From NCBI GenBank assembly GCA_002699125.1, contig PABI01000129.1, positions 62,001 through 126,000 on the forward strand: a DNA stretch of 64,000 nucleotides, given 5' to 3'. The stretch is from Anaerolineaceae bacterium (GTDB taxonomy: Bacteria; Chloroflexota; Anaerolineae; Promineifilales; Promineifilaceae). The position numbers and the translations under genes are program-made. Below are positions 35,543-44,627 of the stretch, piece by piece. Positions within the stretch are counted from its first letter, which is position 1, and each line of letters starts with the position of its first letter. The notes below the pieces were generated by a model that did not search any database, was not told where the DNA came from, and saw only the letters and a list, made by a program, of their open reading frames with translations.

Positions 35543-38035
35543 TCAACCTTGATCCTCAATCGTCAACGTATACTCCCCACCCGCGGCGTCATCCTCCGTG
35601 GAGACTTGTAAAATGAAGGTGACATCAGACGTGACTTCCAGCCCTTCAAAGCCGGTGAGGGTGTCGGGGTCGGTGGCGGCCAGCAGAGTGCCGTCTTCAT
35701 CATAGACGGTGAGGATGAACGGCTGGTCATCGCTGCTTTCCAGGATGAGCCCGGCCACCTCGCCGCTGAGTAAGTTAACGGTGTAGCGAACGCGTTCGCC
35801 GGGGTTGAGGACGGCCGTAACCGAATCCCCCAGCACCAACTCACCCCCATCCGTCACCTCAGCCGACTCGCCATTCAAAAAGGCAATGGCCGCTTCCAGC
35901 ACCGGATCGCCGGCGTTGAACAGTGTTTCTTCCGTTAGCGGCACGACGATGTCTGGCACCACGCCAATGCCTTCGATGTGAATGTTGCCCTCAGCATCCA
36001 CGGCGCGCCCCTGGGTGAAGCGGAACGTTTCGTCGGCGGGCATGGCCACGTCATCGACGCTGCCGCCCAGACCGGCCGTGGGGTAGATGCCCACGATGGT
36101 GGCCCGGTCTTGCAGCATCATGTCGTAGCTGAAAAATTCGCAGGCAGAGGCGCAGTCGGGGCCAACAAGGACGACAACCTCCCCGTCATAGCGCCGATCT
36201 TCACTGGGCAGGAAGAAGGTATCTTCATAATCGGGATTCATGTAGAATTCGCCGCGCTCGTCCTCGTAATAGGCCGTGTTGCCGGTCACCAGCGGCTCAT
36301 CGAAGAAGTACGCCGCCATCTGGTCGGCCAAAAAGCCGCGCCCGCCGCCGTTCTTGCGCATGTCGATGATGATCGCCGGAACCTCGTTTTCGTTCATCTC
36401 CTGAATCATGCGCTCCCACAGCTGGATGGTGAGCAGATCGTTGTCCAGGAAGCTGAAAATTTCCACATAGCCCACGCCTTCATCTTCCAGGAACTCGTAC
36501 TCCAGCGGCAGCTCAAAGCCGTCGCGGGTTTCATCCTCCAGCCAGAAGTTGAAGCTGTCTACCTCGCTCACGGCCTCCAAAGTTACCGTTTCCGGCGAGC
36601 CTTCGGGGTTTTGGTAAGTCACTTCCACCTCGGTGCCGATGGGGAAGCGGGTGGCAAAAAGCAGTTGGTCCAGCCGCTGGCTGTGCGGCGTGCTGTACGG
36701 GGCAAAGTAGCTGATCGTGTTGCTGATGGTGTCGCCGATGGGACGGCCGTTGATCGCCAAAATCTCGGCACGCAGTTCCATACCGGCTTCGGCAGCGGGG
36801 CCATCATCCAGTAAGAAATTGACCAGCACACGGCCGTCATCCAGTTCACGAATGGCAATGCCAATGCCGCCCAGCGCAGCCTCCCGAAAATCATCGCCGA
36901 TAAACGGGCCGGCAATGTGCCCGTCGGGAATCTGCCAGGAGAAGTCGCGCAGTGCCCGTAAATATTCTAACTCATCGTCATTGGCGTCGGCATCCTCAAA
37001 GCGGGGACGGAACTCGTCGCGTAGGGATTCCCAGTCGATGCCTTTGTACTCGGTGAAGGCGTATTCGTTGGCCAGCTGGTCCACCAGCGCATCAAACGCC
37101 TCCGTGTAGCTGAGGTCGGAATAATCCACCAGCGCTGCCCCTTCCGGCTCGATGAGGTCAATGACCGGATTGCGCGAGCGGTCAAAAGTGAACGGATCGC
37201 TGTCCATATCGACAATCGTGTAGCCCTGCGGCAGCGTGACGATGGGATCATCCTCGGTGAAGAGCAGGCCGTCTTCGCCAAAGCTGCTGGGGAAGCCCTG
37301 CTGGCCGTCTTGAGCATAGACCAGGAACTTGCCGCCCACAATTTCCCGCTCCAGGTCTGGGTCTTCGCTGACGATGGTGGAGGCGTAGGCGGTGGACCAG
37401 CCGCCGCCGCCCAGGTCGCGCTCCTCCAGGAAGGGATCGCCAAAGGTATTGTTCCAGTAGGCGATGGCAAACACCTGGATGCCGGTGTCCTCTTCACCGT
37501 CGTTGTCCACGTCGCGGAAAGCGCCTTTTGGCTCGATGGGCAGGGCGATGGAGTAGTTAAATGGTGAGGTGTAAAAGTCGCTGGTGATTTGCCCCAGGGT
37601 TTGGGATTCCACCGGCATTAGATAATCTTCGTCGCGGTCTACAAAGCCGGCCTGGTCCTCCAAAATCACGACCGGCGCAGCAACGCCTTCGTTGAAGAAC
37701 GGATTGGTGTAGGCCACCTCGCCGGTAATGCCCACCGGGCCGCCTTCGTCGTTGGTGATGGTGGCGGGGGGACCAGGCAGTTGGCCTGCGTCAACCATTG
37801 GCTCTTCGTCGTCAGCGGCCGTCGTGGGGGTTGGCGTGGCTTCGATGGGCGCGTCGGCATCCGGCGTGGCCGTGACGACGACGGTGACTTCGACTTCCAC
37901 AACTTCGGCCGTGGGAGCATCGCCGTCGTCGTCATCGTCGTTGGCGCGAGGGGTGGGTGTGGGGTCCTGGGTGCAAGCGGCGGCCAGCAGGCCCAGGCTG
38001 ATGAGTAAGAGCAAAAGTAGGCGCAAATGCTTCAT
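35543..38035 (-). CDS. S41-family C-terminal-processing-like peptidase, lipoprotein
   Basis: An 830-residue lipoprotein: lipobox LLAAACTQ, an acidic Thr/Pro/Asp linker, a beta-rich N-domain, a PDZ-like domain (FLLDDGPAAEAGMELRAEIL) and the S41 catalytic core (IIIDMRKNGGGRG and LVGPDCASACEFFSYDMM, with the nucleophilic Ser in SAC). The last 110 residues look like a PPC domain. It should cleave extracytoplasmic proteins. ATG 38035 follows AGGAGG; the extension upstream lies in a repeat. It converges with corA. Confidence 0.87.
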   Translation of the reverse strand: MKHLRLLLLLLISLGLLAAACTQDPTPTPRANDDDDDGDAPTAEVVEVEVTVVVTATPDADAPIEATPTPTTAADDEEPMVDAGQLPGPPATITNDEGGPVGITGEVAYTNPFFNEGVAAPVVILEDQAGFVDRDEDYLMPVESQTLGQITSDFYTSPFNYSIALPIEPKGAFRDVDNDGEEDTGIQVFAIAYWNNTFGDPFLEERDLGGGGWSTAYASTIVSEDPDLEREIVGGKFLVYAQDGQQGFPSSFGEDGLLFTEDDPIVTLPQGYTIVDMDSDPFTFDRSRNPVIDLIEPEGAALVDYSDLSYTEAFDALVDQLANEYAFTEYKGIDWESLRDEFRPRFEDADANDDELEYLRALRDFSWQIPDGHIAGPFIGDDFREAALGGIGIAIRELDDGRVLVNFLLDDGPAAEAGMELRAEILAINGRPIGDTISNTISYFAPYSTPHSQRLDQLLFATRFPIGTEVEVTYQNPEGSPETVTLEAVSEVDSFNFWLEDETRDGFELPLEYEFLEDEGVGYVEIFSFLDNDLLTIQLWERMIQEMNENEVPAIIIDMRKNGGGRGFLADQMAAYFFDEPLVTGNTAYYEDERGEFYMNPDYEDTFFLPSEDRRYDGEVVVLVGPDCASACEFFSYDMMLQDRATIVGIYPTAGLGGSVDDVAMPADETFRFTQGRAVDAEGNIHIEGIGVVPDIVVPLTEETLFNAGDPVLEAAIAFLNGESAEVTDGGELVLGDSVTAVLNPGERVRYTVNLLSGEVAGLILESSDDQPFILTVYDEDGTLLAATDPDTLTGFEGLEVTSDVTFILQVSTEDDAAGGEYTLTIEDQG

Positions 38036-38050
38036 GATTCCTCCTAATGC

Positions 38051-38176
38051 GTCATTCTGAGCGAAGCGAAGAATCCCTACGGCGTAACAGCAGAGCACAT
38101 CTGGTCCGCGAACAAAGGCTTCGGGCGGCAAAGTTTAGAGGGATTCTTCATTTCGCTGCGCTTCATTCAGAATGAC
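38051..38176. repeat. Dispersed GTCATTCTGAGCG-type repeat, copy 2
   Basis: The element runs from GTCATTCTGAGCGAAGCGAA at 38051 to an inverted end finishing AGAATGAC at 38176, and contains GGCAAAGTTTAGAG in the middle. It is the better preserved relative of 34379-34481. It lies in the gap between two secreted protease genes. Confidence 0.7.
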
Positions 38177-38199
38177 AATTATACCGTTGTACTTCTTCT

Positions 38200-40314
38200 T
38201 TACTGTGTAAGTTCGAGCTGGTAATGGGCCGGTTCCAGGGTCATGGGGGCGGTGGCGGCGATGATGAGATACGGCCGTCCCCCGCCATCACTGTCCAACG
38301 AAAACTCAGCGATAGCTGTGTTATCCGCGCTCAGTTCGATGGGTGTGACGACCGGTGCCCCATTTTCATAGGTGACCAGTAGGATGTGCCAGCGCTGCGG
38401 TACGTAGCCGGTGGCCCGCACAAACCCTTCGGCCGTCCAGCCGTTTTCGCTTTCGGCGTCGTCGTAAAACTCAATTTCGGGGATGGCAATGTTGTCGAAG
38501 GCAATGCCGCCAAAGGTCAGAATAGGATCGGTAACGTACTCAAAGCGAATTTGCACCACCTGTCCGGCGTAAGGTGTGAGGTCAATTGATTCCTGCACCC
38601 AGTCGTTGCTGCGGCCGGTGTAAAAACGGTCGGTGTAGGCCACGTCTGCGGGATCGTCCCGCACAGCTTCACCCTGCATGTTGCTGCCTACCAGCCCTTG
38701 CCACGTTTGCCCGCCGTCGGTGGAGATGGAGACGTAGGCAAAGTCGTAGCCCACTTCAATTTCGTGGAAAACGGCGTATTCCAGAGTAGCGCTGGCTACG
38801 CCACTCAGGTCAAATTCGTGCGTCAGGCGCATGTTGCTGTAGTTGGCCCGGTTGGCCAGCCACATCTGCTCGCCGGAGAACGGCAGCACTTTGAGCAGCG
38901 GTGTGTGGTTGCTGCCGGTGAAGTTCAATGTCGCCGGACCATCACCAAAGAGCCGGTAGTAGTCGGCAGCATATTGGCTGACGGTGGTGTCTGTAGTGGT
39001 GGGGAAGTTGTTGATGCCGGTGGTTGCGGCCGTATCCAATCCATCCCGCAGCGCATACAGTTCCGGCGCATTTTCGTCGCTGTGGATCACCAGTGCCGCC
39101 AGCCAATCCAGGAAAATTGACAGGCCAGTGAACTCAAGCTCATTTTCAGCGGCGATGGCATCTAGGGCGGCAAAGCCGGGCTCGGGATGGGTGGCAAAGG
39201 TGCGGTACAGGTCTGGTCCGAGGCGATTGTACAGGTAGCGATTCATGACGTAGCCCTGGCCGTAGTAGGGCAGCGTGTTGCCATCGACCCAGCGGTTGAG
39301 TTGCTGGTCCGGGTTGCCCAGGAACATGTTACCGCGGGCGATGGGATCGGTGGGGAAGCCGAGCAAATCTTCGGCCAGCATGGCCGAACCTTCCACTTCC
39401 CAATCCCAATCGTTGGCGTCGTAGTTGGATTCGATCATGTGGCGGAATTCGTGCGCCAGGATGTCCAGGTAGGTGCTGGAGCCGAAGAAGCTGCCGTTCA
39501 TGACAAACATTTCGCGCTCGTTGGAGCTGGGGTCTACGGCCTGGGGCAGAATATCGCTGGAGCCAAAGTAGCCGCCCAGGCCGCACAGGTGGGACGTGCT
39601 TTCTTCGACATCACACACGGAAAGCGGCGAGGCGTTGACGATGTGGACCCGCGCGTTGCCGTCAATGCCGGGATTGTCTTCTGGTCCGAATATGGCCGTA
39701 TTCTCCTCATAAATCTGGTCAAAAGCGGCACCGGTTGTTGCCAGCTCCTCGCTGTCGGGGTCGGAGAGGCCGGGTGTGGTGTCGAACCAGAAGTAAGCGT
39801 GGTCGCTGATGTGCAGCAGCTCAAAATCGGGGGCCGAGAGCGTGTTGAGGTCGGTGTTGAGCACCAGCAGCGGCTCGCGGACGCCAACCGTGTAGTCGCG
39901 CGGCACGGGCGGATCGGTGGGCAGTTCGGTGAGGCCGCGATAGGCAATGGCCAGGCCGACATCGTCCCGTTCAGGTGGATAGTTGGTTTCCAGATCGTTG
40001 AATGTGGCCTGTTCTGCTTCACTGATTGGCGCGCGGCTGAGGTCTTCGTAAGCATCTGCTGGGGCCGGCCATTCAAAGCCTACCGGTGCGGGTTCTTCAG
40101 TGGGCGCCGGTTCTTCGGTGGGTGCGGAAGTTTCTTCTACGGGTGGGTCTGTGGGTTCCGGTTCTGGTGTAGGTGGTTCGGCGGTGTCGGTGGGTGCGGC
40201 TGTTGGTTCTATCGGTTCCTCAGGTGCCGCAGTTGGGGTGGGTTCGAGGTCTTGCGTGCAGGCTGCCAGCAGCAGAATGAGTGCCAGAGACAACCAGCGT
40301 TTCCAATTGTGCAT
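38200..40314 (-). CDS. Secreted M6-like zinc metalloprotease lipoprotein
   Basis: A 704-residue lipoprotein: lipobox LLLAACTQ, then a 60-residue Pro/Thr/Glu stalk. The catalytic zinc motif HEFRH sits in LDILAHEFRHMIESNYD, with WEVEGSAMLAEDLLG downstream as the probable third-ligand region. The C-terminal half has jelly-roll domains like those of immune-inhibitor-A proteases (YVSISTDGGQTWQGLVG). It should degrade extracellular proteins. It precedes the S41 peptidase on the same strand; a repeat separates the two. Confidence 0.82.
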   Translation of the reverse strand: MHNWKRWLSLALILLLAACTQDLEPTPTAAPEEPIEPTAAPTDTAEPPTPEPEPTDPPVEETSAPTEEPAPTEEPAPVGFEWPAPADAYEDLSRAPISEAEQATFNDLETNYPPERDDVGLAIAYRGLTELPTDPPVPRDYTVGVREPLLVLNTDLNTLSAPDFELLHISDHAYFWFDTTPGLSDPDSEELATTGAAFDQIYEENTAIFGPEDNPGIDGNARVHIVNASPLSVCDVEESTSHLCGLGGYFGSSDILPQAVDPSSNEREMFVMNGSFFGSSTYLDILAHEFRHMIESNYDANDWDWEVEGSAMLAEDLLGFPTDPIARGNMFLGNPDQQLNRWVDGNTLPYYGQGYVMNRYLYNRLGPDLYRTFATHPEPGFAALDAIAAENELEFTGLSIFLDWLAALVIHSDENAPELYALRDGLDTAATTGINNFPTTTDTTVSQYAADYYRLFGDGPATLNFTGSNHTPLLKVLPFSGEQMWLANRANYSNMRLTHEFDLSGVASATLEYAVFHEIEVGYDFAYVSISTDGGQTWQGLVGSNMQGEAVRDDPADVAYTDRFYTGRSNDWVQESIDLTPYAGQVVQIRFEYVTDPILTFGGIAFDNIAIPEIEFYDDAESENGWTAEGFVRATGYVPQRWHILLVTYENGAPVVTPIELSADNTAIAEFSLDSDGGGRPYLIIAATAPMTLEPAHYQLELTQ

Positions 40315-40456
40315 GAAGCTCTCCTTAAAAAGTTGGTCAATTTTTATAAATTAACCGACGGATGTGGTGTTTTTGCTTTGCCGATTATAAAGGGGAAAGT
40401 GGAAACATTGAAGCAGTTGGGACTAAGGCGTCATCAATCTCTAAATTAACGATTGC

Positions 40457-40605
40457 AGAGACGTTGTTTTTAGTGTTTAAAAAATAAATCGGGTAATGGT
40501 AGGGGCGACCCTCCGTGGTCGCCCAAATTAGGGCAGACACGGGGGTCTGCCCCTACCCAAAATCGTTGCCCATTTTAATTCTTAAAATGCAATGACAACG
40601 TCTCT
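40457..40605. repeat. Nested inverted-repeat element (possible MITE)
   Basis: Outer arms AGAGACGTTGT (40457-40467) and ACAACGTCTCT (40595-40605) enclose a second palindromic unit. That unit has GTAGGGGC...GCCCCTAC as outer pair and two hairpins inside (GGGCGACC/GGTCGCCC at 40503-40524 and GGGCAGAC/GTCTGCCC at 40531-40552). It fills most of the 301-bp gap between the metalloprotease and P450 genes; no gene is seen there. The layout suggests one repeat inserted into another. Confidence 0.7.
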
Positions 40606-40615
40606 ACAGGTCAGA

Positions 40616-42007
40616 TTATCGTGGTGTCAGGGTCATCAGCAGCTTGCCTTTGGGACGCAGGGTAATGAGCGGTTCCAGCTCCACCAGCGTGCCGGGCAGC
40701 AGCGTCAGCCGGTAGCGCTGCACGATGCTAGCCAGGAGTAAGATGGCTTCCGTCATGGCAAAGTTGTTGCCGATGCAGAGGCGTGGCCCGCCGCCAAAGG
40801 GCAGGTAGGCATAGCGCGGCCGTTCCGCTTTGCGCTCCGGGGTAAAGCGCTGCGGATCAAACCGTTCCGGATCGTCCCAAAAGTCGGGATGGCGGTGGGT
40901 GACGTAGGGACACATGGTGATGACGGCGTTGGCCGGCGTGGCGTAGCCACCGACCTCGTCTGGTTCATTGCCCCAGCGAGCAATGGCGTAAGCGGGTGGG
41001 TAGAGTCGCATACTTTCTTCCAAAACCATCGTGGTGGTGGGCAGGTTGGGTACGTCTTCGATGGTGGGCAGACGGCCGTTCAACACCCCATCCACTTCTG
41101 TTTCCAATTCCTCCCGCACGGCCGGGTGTTCGGAAAGCAGGTAAAAGGTCCAGGCCAGGGCCACGGCCGTTGTTTCGTGTCCGGCCAGCATGATGGTCAT
41201 CACCTCGTCGTGCAGCTGCTGGTCGCTCATGCCTTCGCCGGTTTCTTCATCGCGGGCAGACATCAACATGCCTAGCAAATCTTCGGTTTCTATATTGGCA
41301 TTGCGCCGTTCTTGAATGATGCCGTTAACGACTTCGGTGAGAACGGCCGTGTTCTTATTGATTCGTCGCGTACTGGGCAAAAACGGGATCTTCAGGCCGA
41401 TGTTGGCAAAAGGGATGCCGGTCAGGCGGGCGACTTCTTCGTTTACAACTGAAAATGCTTCACCGACGGTGTCTGCCTCGCGGGTCAGGTCGATGCTGAA
41501 CAAGGTCTTGCCCACAATTTCCAGCGTCAGGTGCATCATTGCTTCGTTAATGTCGAGGGGACGGCCGTTTTGCGCCAGCCCGTGCCAATTTTCCAGCATT
41601 GTGTCGGCCGCCGCGGTCATGGTGCCGGCAAAAGAGGCGATCCGTTTGCGGTGGAAGGCGGGCGCGGCCAACCGCCGCTGCCGCCGCCAAAACTCCCCGT
41701 CGCTGGTGAGCAGGCCATTGCCAATCACCGGCCGCAGCAGCGCCAGCGAGGGATGAGGCATCTTGGTGTAGTTGCGGTTGTTGTCTTGCAGAATCTGTTT
41801 GTAATGATCGGGATGAAAGAAGAGGTAACCGTAGAAGTTGAACGCAGCGCGGAAGCGAATCGCGTCGCCGTATTGACGGAACATGGCCATCATAGCCTGT
41901 AAAGGCTGTTCCTGAAACTGTTGCAGTACGCCCCAGGGCCAGCTGCCCATGGGACCAGGGGGATGGGTCGCGTGATTTTGCCGAGTTGGCACAGTTGCTG
42001 ATGTCAT
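40616..42007 (-). CDS. Cytochrome P450
   Basis: A 463-residue P450 monooxygenase. The oxygen-binding I-helix is LAGHETTAVALAW, the K-helix ExxR is in EESMRLYPP, and the haem loop is PFGGGPRLCIGNN with the axial thiolate Cys411. The N-terminus has no membrane anchor but a PPGP motif, so it is soluble. Substrate is unknown; the sequence looks closest to fatty-acid-hydroxylase-like clans. ATG 42007 is chosen because GGAG ends 7 nt before it. Redox partners are not adjacent. Confidence 0.92.
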   Translation of the reverse strand: MTSATVPTRQNHATHPPGPMGSWPWGVLQQFQEQPLQAMMAMFRQYGDAIRFRAAFNFYGYLFFHPDHYKQILQDNNRNYTKMPHPSLALLRPVIGNGLLTSDGEFWRRQRRLAAPAFHRKRIASFAGTMTAAADTMLENWHGLAQNGRPLDINEAMMHLTLEIVGKTLFSIDLTREADTVGEAFSVVNEEVARLTGIPFANIGLKIPFLPSTRRINKNTAVLTEVVNGIIQERRNANIETEDLLGMLMSARDEETGEGMSDQQLHDEVMTIMLAGHETTAVALAWTFYLLSEHPAVREELETEVDGVLNGRLPTIEDVPNLPTTTMVLEESMRLYPPAYAIARWGNEPDEVGGYATPANAVITMCPYVTHRHPDFWDDPERFDPQRFTPERKAERPRYAYLPFGGGPRLCIGNNFAMTEAILLLASIVQRYRLTLLPGTLVELEPLITLRPKGKLLMTLTPR

Positions 42008-42153
42008 GATTTTCTCCAAAGCGATGCGGCAGTCACGGCCAAAAGCAGTTTGGTTTGCGGCATCGGTGCGAATATATTAGCGAGTTGTGAACTATTTCAC
42101 AAAAAGATTCTACAAAGAGGTGTTTGCGGTGTCAAGATATGCCAAGTATTTTC

Positions 42154-42954
42154 CTATTTTTGAATAAAGGGCAGGTAGCTGACGGGCGAGACATCAATTC
42201 CGGCAGCGTAGAGGATGCCGCCAAGTAAGTGCTGGCGGAAAAGCGGTTCGCTGTAGCTGGCTTCGGTGTGGCCCAGGGCGGTGTAGAAGGAACGGCCGTT
42301 ATCAAATTCGTGATACCAGGCGATGGGGTGGGGATCACCCATGGTGCCGCCACTGTAGCTTGTTTCATCGACGGTGAGCAGGACGTTTACGCTGCTGGGG
42401 AAGGGAGCAAAATTGTACCATTCGTCGGTGCGTGTCCAGGGGCTGGGCAGACCTTGCGTGGCAAGATGGTCATTATCTACCACATTCACCTGAGCCTCCT
42501 GAATAGCAGGATGGCCGTCAAAATAGCTGCCGACAAGCTGACCGTACCAGGCCCAATCATACTCCGTATCGGTGGCGCTGTGGATGCCGACAAAGCCGCC
42601 GCCGTTTTGGATGAATCGCTCCATCGCCCCCTGTTGGGTTTCGTCTAGAATGTCGCCCGTGGTATTAAGGAAGATGATGACGGTGTAGGGGGACAGGCCG
42701 TCATCGGTGAACAGGGCAGCGTCTTCGCTGGCGTCTACAGTGAAGCCGTGGGCTGTGCCCAGTTCCTGAATAGCGGTAATGCCTTCATCTATCGAGCTGT
42801 GGCGGAAGCCGGTTGTTTTGCTGAAGACCAGAACGTTGAACAAGGTGTCCTCCTGTGCCCTGGATGAGGCGAGGGTGGTGCAGGCGGCAACGGCCGTGCA
42901 AATGAAAGTGAAAAGTAAACAGTGAAAAAGTCGATTGTCAAACATATTGTCCAT
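42154..42954 (-). CDS. ThuA-like domain lipoprotein
   Basis: A 266-residue exported protein with a lipobox-like VAACTTL. The remainder is a ThuA (trehalose-utilisation, glutamine-amidotransferase-like) domain: FSKTTGFRHSSIDEG, GGGFVGIHSATDTEYDW, and HPIAWYHEFDNGRSFYTALGHT near the end. These are conserved in secreted sugar-related ThuA proteins whose reaction is not settled. It is divergent from a ribbon-helix-helix regulator gene, and one of two matching operators overlaps its -10 box. Confidence 0.85.
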   Translation of the reverse strand: MDNMFDNRLFHCLLFTFICTAVAACTTLASSRAQEDTLFNVLVFSKTTGFRHSSIDEGITAIQELGTAHGFTVDASEDAALFTDDGLSPYTVIIFLNTTGDILDETQQGAMERFIQNGGGFVGIHSATDTEYDWAWYGQLVGSYFDGHPAIQEAQVNVVDNDHLATQGLPSPWTRTDEWYNFAPFPSSVNVLLTVDETSYSGGTMGDPHPIAWYHEFDNGRSFYTALGHTEASYSEPLFRQHLLGGILYAAGIDVSPVSYLPFIQK

Positions 42955-42975
42955 TTTAACAAAAGTAGAAAAGGG

Positions 42976-42998
42976 ATTATACCATCTGTCTGGATGGT
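42976..42998 (-). promoter_or_regulatory. -10 box of the ThuA gene overlapping operator copy 1
   Basis: ATTATA at 42976-42981 reads TATAAT on the minus strand. ACCATCTGTCTGGATGGT (42981-42998) is an inverted repeat directly next to it. An almost identical site is at 43053-43070, 72 bp away. A regulator bound here should repress the ThuA gene. Confidence 0.7.
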
Positions 42999-43015
42999 CA
43001 GTAGATGTTTAATGC

Positions 43016-43070
43016 TTGACAACTGCCGGAAAATCTGTAAAATACTCCGAATACCATCCGTGTGGATGGT
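43016..43070 (+). promoter_or_regulatory. Sigma70 promoter and operator copy 2 of the RHH regulator gene
   Basis: TTGACA (43016-43021), a 16-bp spacer and TAAAAT (43038-43043) form a good promoter. ACCATCCGTGTGGATGGT (43053-43070) lies on the start region of the transcript. It differs from copy 1 at only two positions. The regulator encoded downstream is the obvious ligand. Confidence 0.75.
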
Positions 43071-43094
43071 AATAAGATGGTTTTGGAGGATAAA

Positions 43095-43481
43095 ATGGCA
43101 GACAGCGAAAAAATGACAATTAATATCAGCGTGGTGGATTTAGGCAAAATTGATTTACTGGTGGAAGAAGGTCATTATGCTAACCGGACCGATTTCATTC
43201 GCACCGGCATTCGCAATCAGCTGGATAAACATCAGGATGAAGTGAAGCAGTCTGTGACGCGCAAAACGATGGTGGTCGGCGCGGTGACATACGGCCGTAA
43301 CTCCCTGGAAAAACGACGGGCCGCCGGGGAAAAGGTTTCGGCCTGGGTTGTGGGCAGCCTCATTATTGCCGATGATGTATCGGCTGAATTGGCGCTGGAT
43401 ACCATCGAGTCGATCAAAGTGTATGGGGTGTTAAAGGCCAGTGATAAGGTGAAAAATGCGCTGGCAGATCGCATTCTGTGA
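43095..43481 (+). CDS. CopG/ribbon-helix-helix transcriptional regulator
   Basis: A 128-residue protein. Residues from about 7 to 50 form a ribbon-helix-helix: MTINISVVDLGKIDLLVEEG, then a segment with NRTDFIRTGIRNQLDKH. The C-terminal 75 residues carry SAWVVGSLIIADDVSAELA and end in LKASDKVKNALADRIL; no known domain. ATG 43095 follows GGAGG. No toxin gene is adjacent, so it is probably a stand-alone repressor of itself and the ThuA gene through the twin operators. Confidence 0.82.
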   Translation: MADSEKMTINISVVDLGKIDLLVEEGHYANRTDFIRTGIRNQLDKHQDEVKQSVTRKTMVVGAVTYGRNSLEKRRAAGEKVSAWVVGSLIIADDVSAELALDTIESIKVYGVLKASDKVKNALADRIL

Positions 43482-43515
43482 GTTTTTGCCACAGAGACAA
43501 AAGAGGTTATGAGAG

Positions 43516-44556
43516 ATGACAAGTGAGTATACGATTCGGGAATTTAGAGCGAGTGAGGCGACAGAGGCAGAATTTGTAGCGCTGCACCAATATGAAAATG
43601 AGATGCGAGCAGAGCGACTGCCGGAGGACCCGCCAAAATCTTTGGCTGCGGTAAAGGCCGATTGGCAAACGATTCCCCCATTTTTGAAAATGCGGATGTG
43701 GCTGGTGTGGGATGCGGCAGAAACGGCCGTTATCGGCCAGGGCATTATCGCCTACACAGAAGAGGATAACCCACATCTGGCCCAGGTGGTCATCGGTGTG
43801 CTGCCTGCTTACCGACAGCAGGGGATAGCACGCGAGCTGCTGGCGCTGATTGTGCCCGTGGCTGAAGCGCAGGGGCGTCGCTTGTTGGTGGGGAATACAA
43901 ACGGCCTTGTGCCAGCCGGCGAGAAACTTATGGAGCGGCTGGGCGGCAGTCGTGGCTTAGCCACGCACATTAACCAGTTGGCTCTGACCGAGCTGGACGA
44001 TTCTTTATTAAAAAGCTGGTTGCAAATTGGCCAGAAGCGAACGGCCGAATTTGAGCTAGGCCTGTGGCAAGGTGCATACCCCGAGGATCGTCTGGAGGAA
44101 ATAGTGGCTTTGCATGAAGTAATGAATCAACAACCTTATGACGATCTGGATGTTGAAGATTTCCACATCACCGGCGAGCAGCTGCGGCAGATTGGAGCCA
44201 ATCTGGTGGCGCAGGGGGTTGAGCGCTGGACTTTTTATGTGCAAGAACGGGCCACAGGTAAGCTGGCCGGTTACACAGAAATGGCGTATTTGCCCGACCG
44301 GCCCGCCGTGGCCAGCCAGGGTGACACGGGCGTATTTCCTGAGTTTCGCGGGAAGGGTTTAGGGCGCTGGTTGAAGGCGGCGATGTTGGAGAAGGTTATG
44401 GTGGAACGGCCGTCTGTCCAATACGTCCGCACCGGCAACGCTGACTCCAATGCCGCCATGCTCAAAATTAATCGCGAACTGGGCTTCAAACCGTACCTGT
44501 CGCAGACAATCTGGCAGGTGGAAACGGAGAAAGTTCGGGCGTATCTGGCGGAATAG
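43516..44556 (+). CDS. Tandem GNAT acetyltransferase
   Basis: A 346-residue protein with two GNAT domains. The first has the acetyl-CoA loop VLPAYRQQGIARELL (Q/R-x-x-G-x-A), the second VFPEFRGKGLGRWLKAAM followed by TGNADSNAAMLKINRELGF. The architecture resembles mycothiol-synthase-like double GNAT proteins. Acceptor unknown. It starts 34 nt after the RHH gene in the same direction, so read-through is possible. Confidence 0.85.
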   Translation: MTSEYTIREFRASEATEAEFVALHQYENEMRAERLPEDPPKSLAAVKADWQTIPPFLKMRMWLVWDAAETAVIGQGIIAYTEEDNPHLAQVVIGVLPAYRQQGIARELLALIVPVAEAQGRRLLVGNTNGLVPAGEKLMERLGGSRGLATHINQLALTELDDSLLKSWLQIGQKRTAEFELGLWQGAYPEDRLEEIVALHEVMNQQPYDDLDVEDFHITGEQLRQIGANLVAQGVERWTFYVQERATGKLAGYTEMAYLPDRPAVASQGDTGVFPEFRGKGLGRWLKAAMLEKVMVERPSVQYVRTGNADSNAAMLKINRELGFKPYLSQTIWQVETEKVRAYLAE

Positions 44557-44563
44557 TTGATTG

Positions 44564-44627
44564 AACCGCAAAGGACGCAAAGAACGCTAAGAAAAAAAAC
44601 TTTGTGCCCTTTGCACTCTTTGCGGTT
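44564..44627. repeat. Inverted repeat, CGCAAAG type
   Basis: AACCGCAAAGGACGCAAAG (44564-44582) and CTTTGCACTCTTTGCGGTT (44609-44627) match with three mismatches around an A-rich loop. It lies between convergent genes, touching the stop codon of the aldehyde dehydrogenase gene, and could serve both as terminator. Confidence 0.7.

Noticed and set aside
39187-40449. 420-codon plus-strand ORF
   Set aside because: Antisense to the metalloprotease lipoprotein, whose HEFRH motif, lipobox and codon pattern are convincing. The antisense product is low-complexity Gly/Val-rich without any domain.
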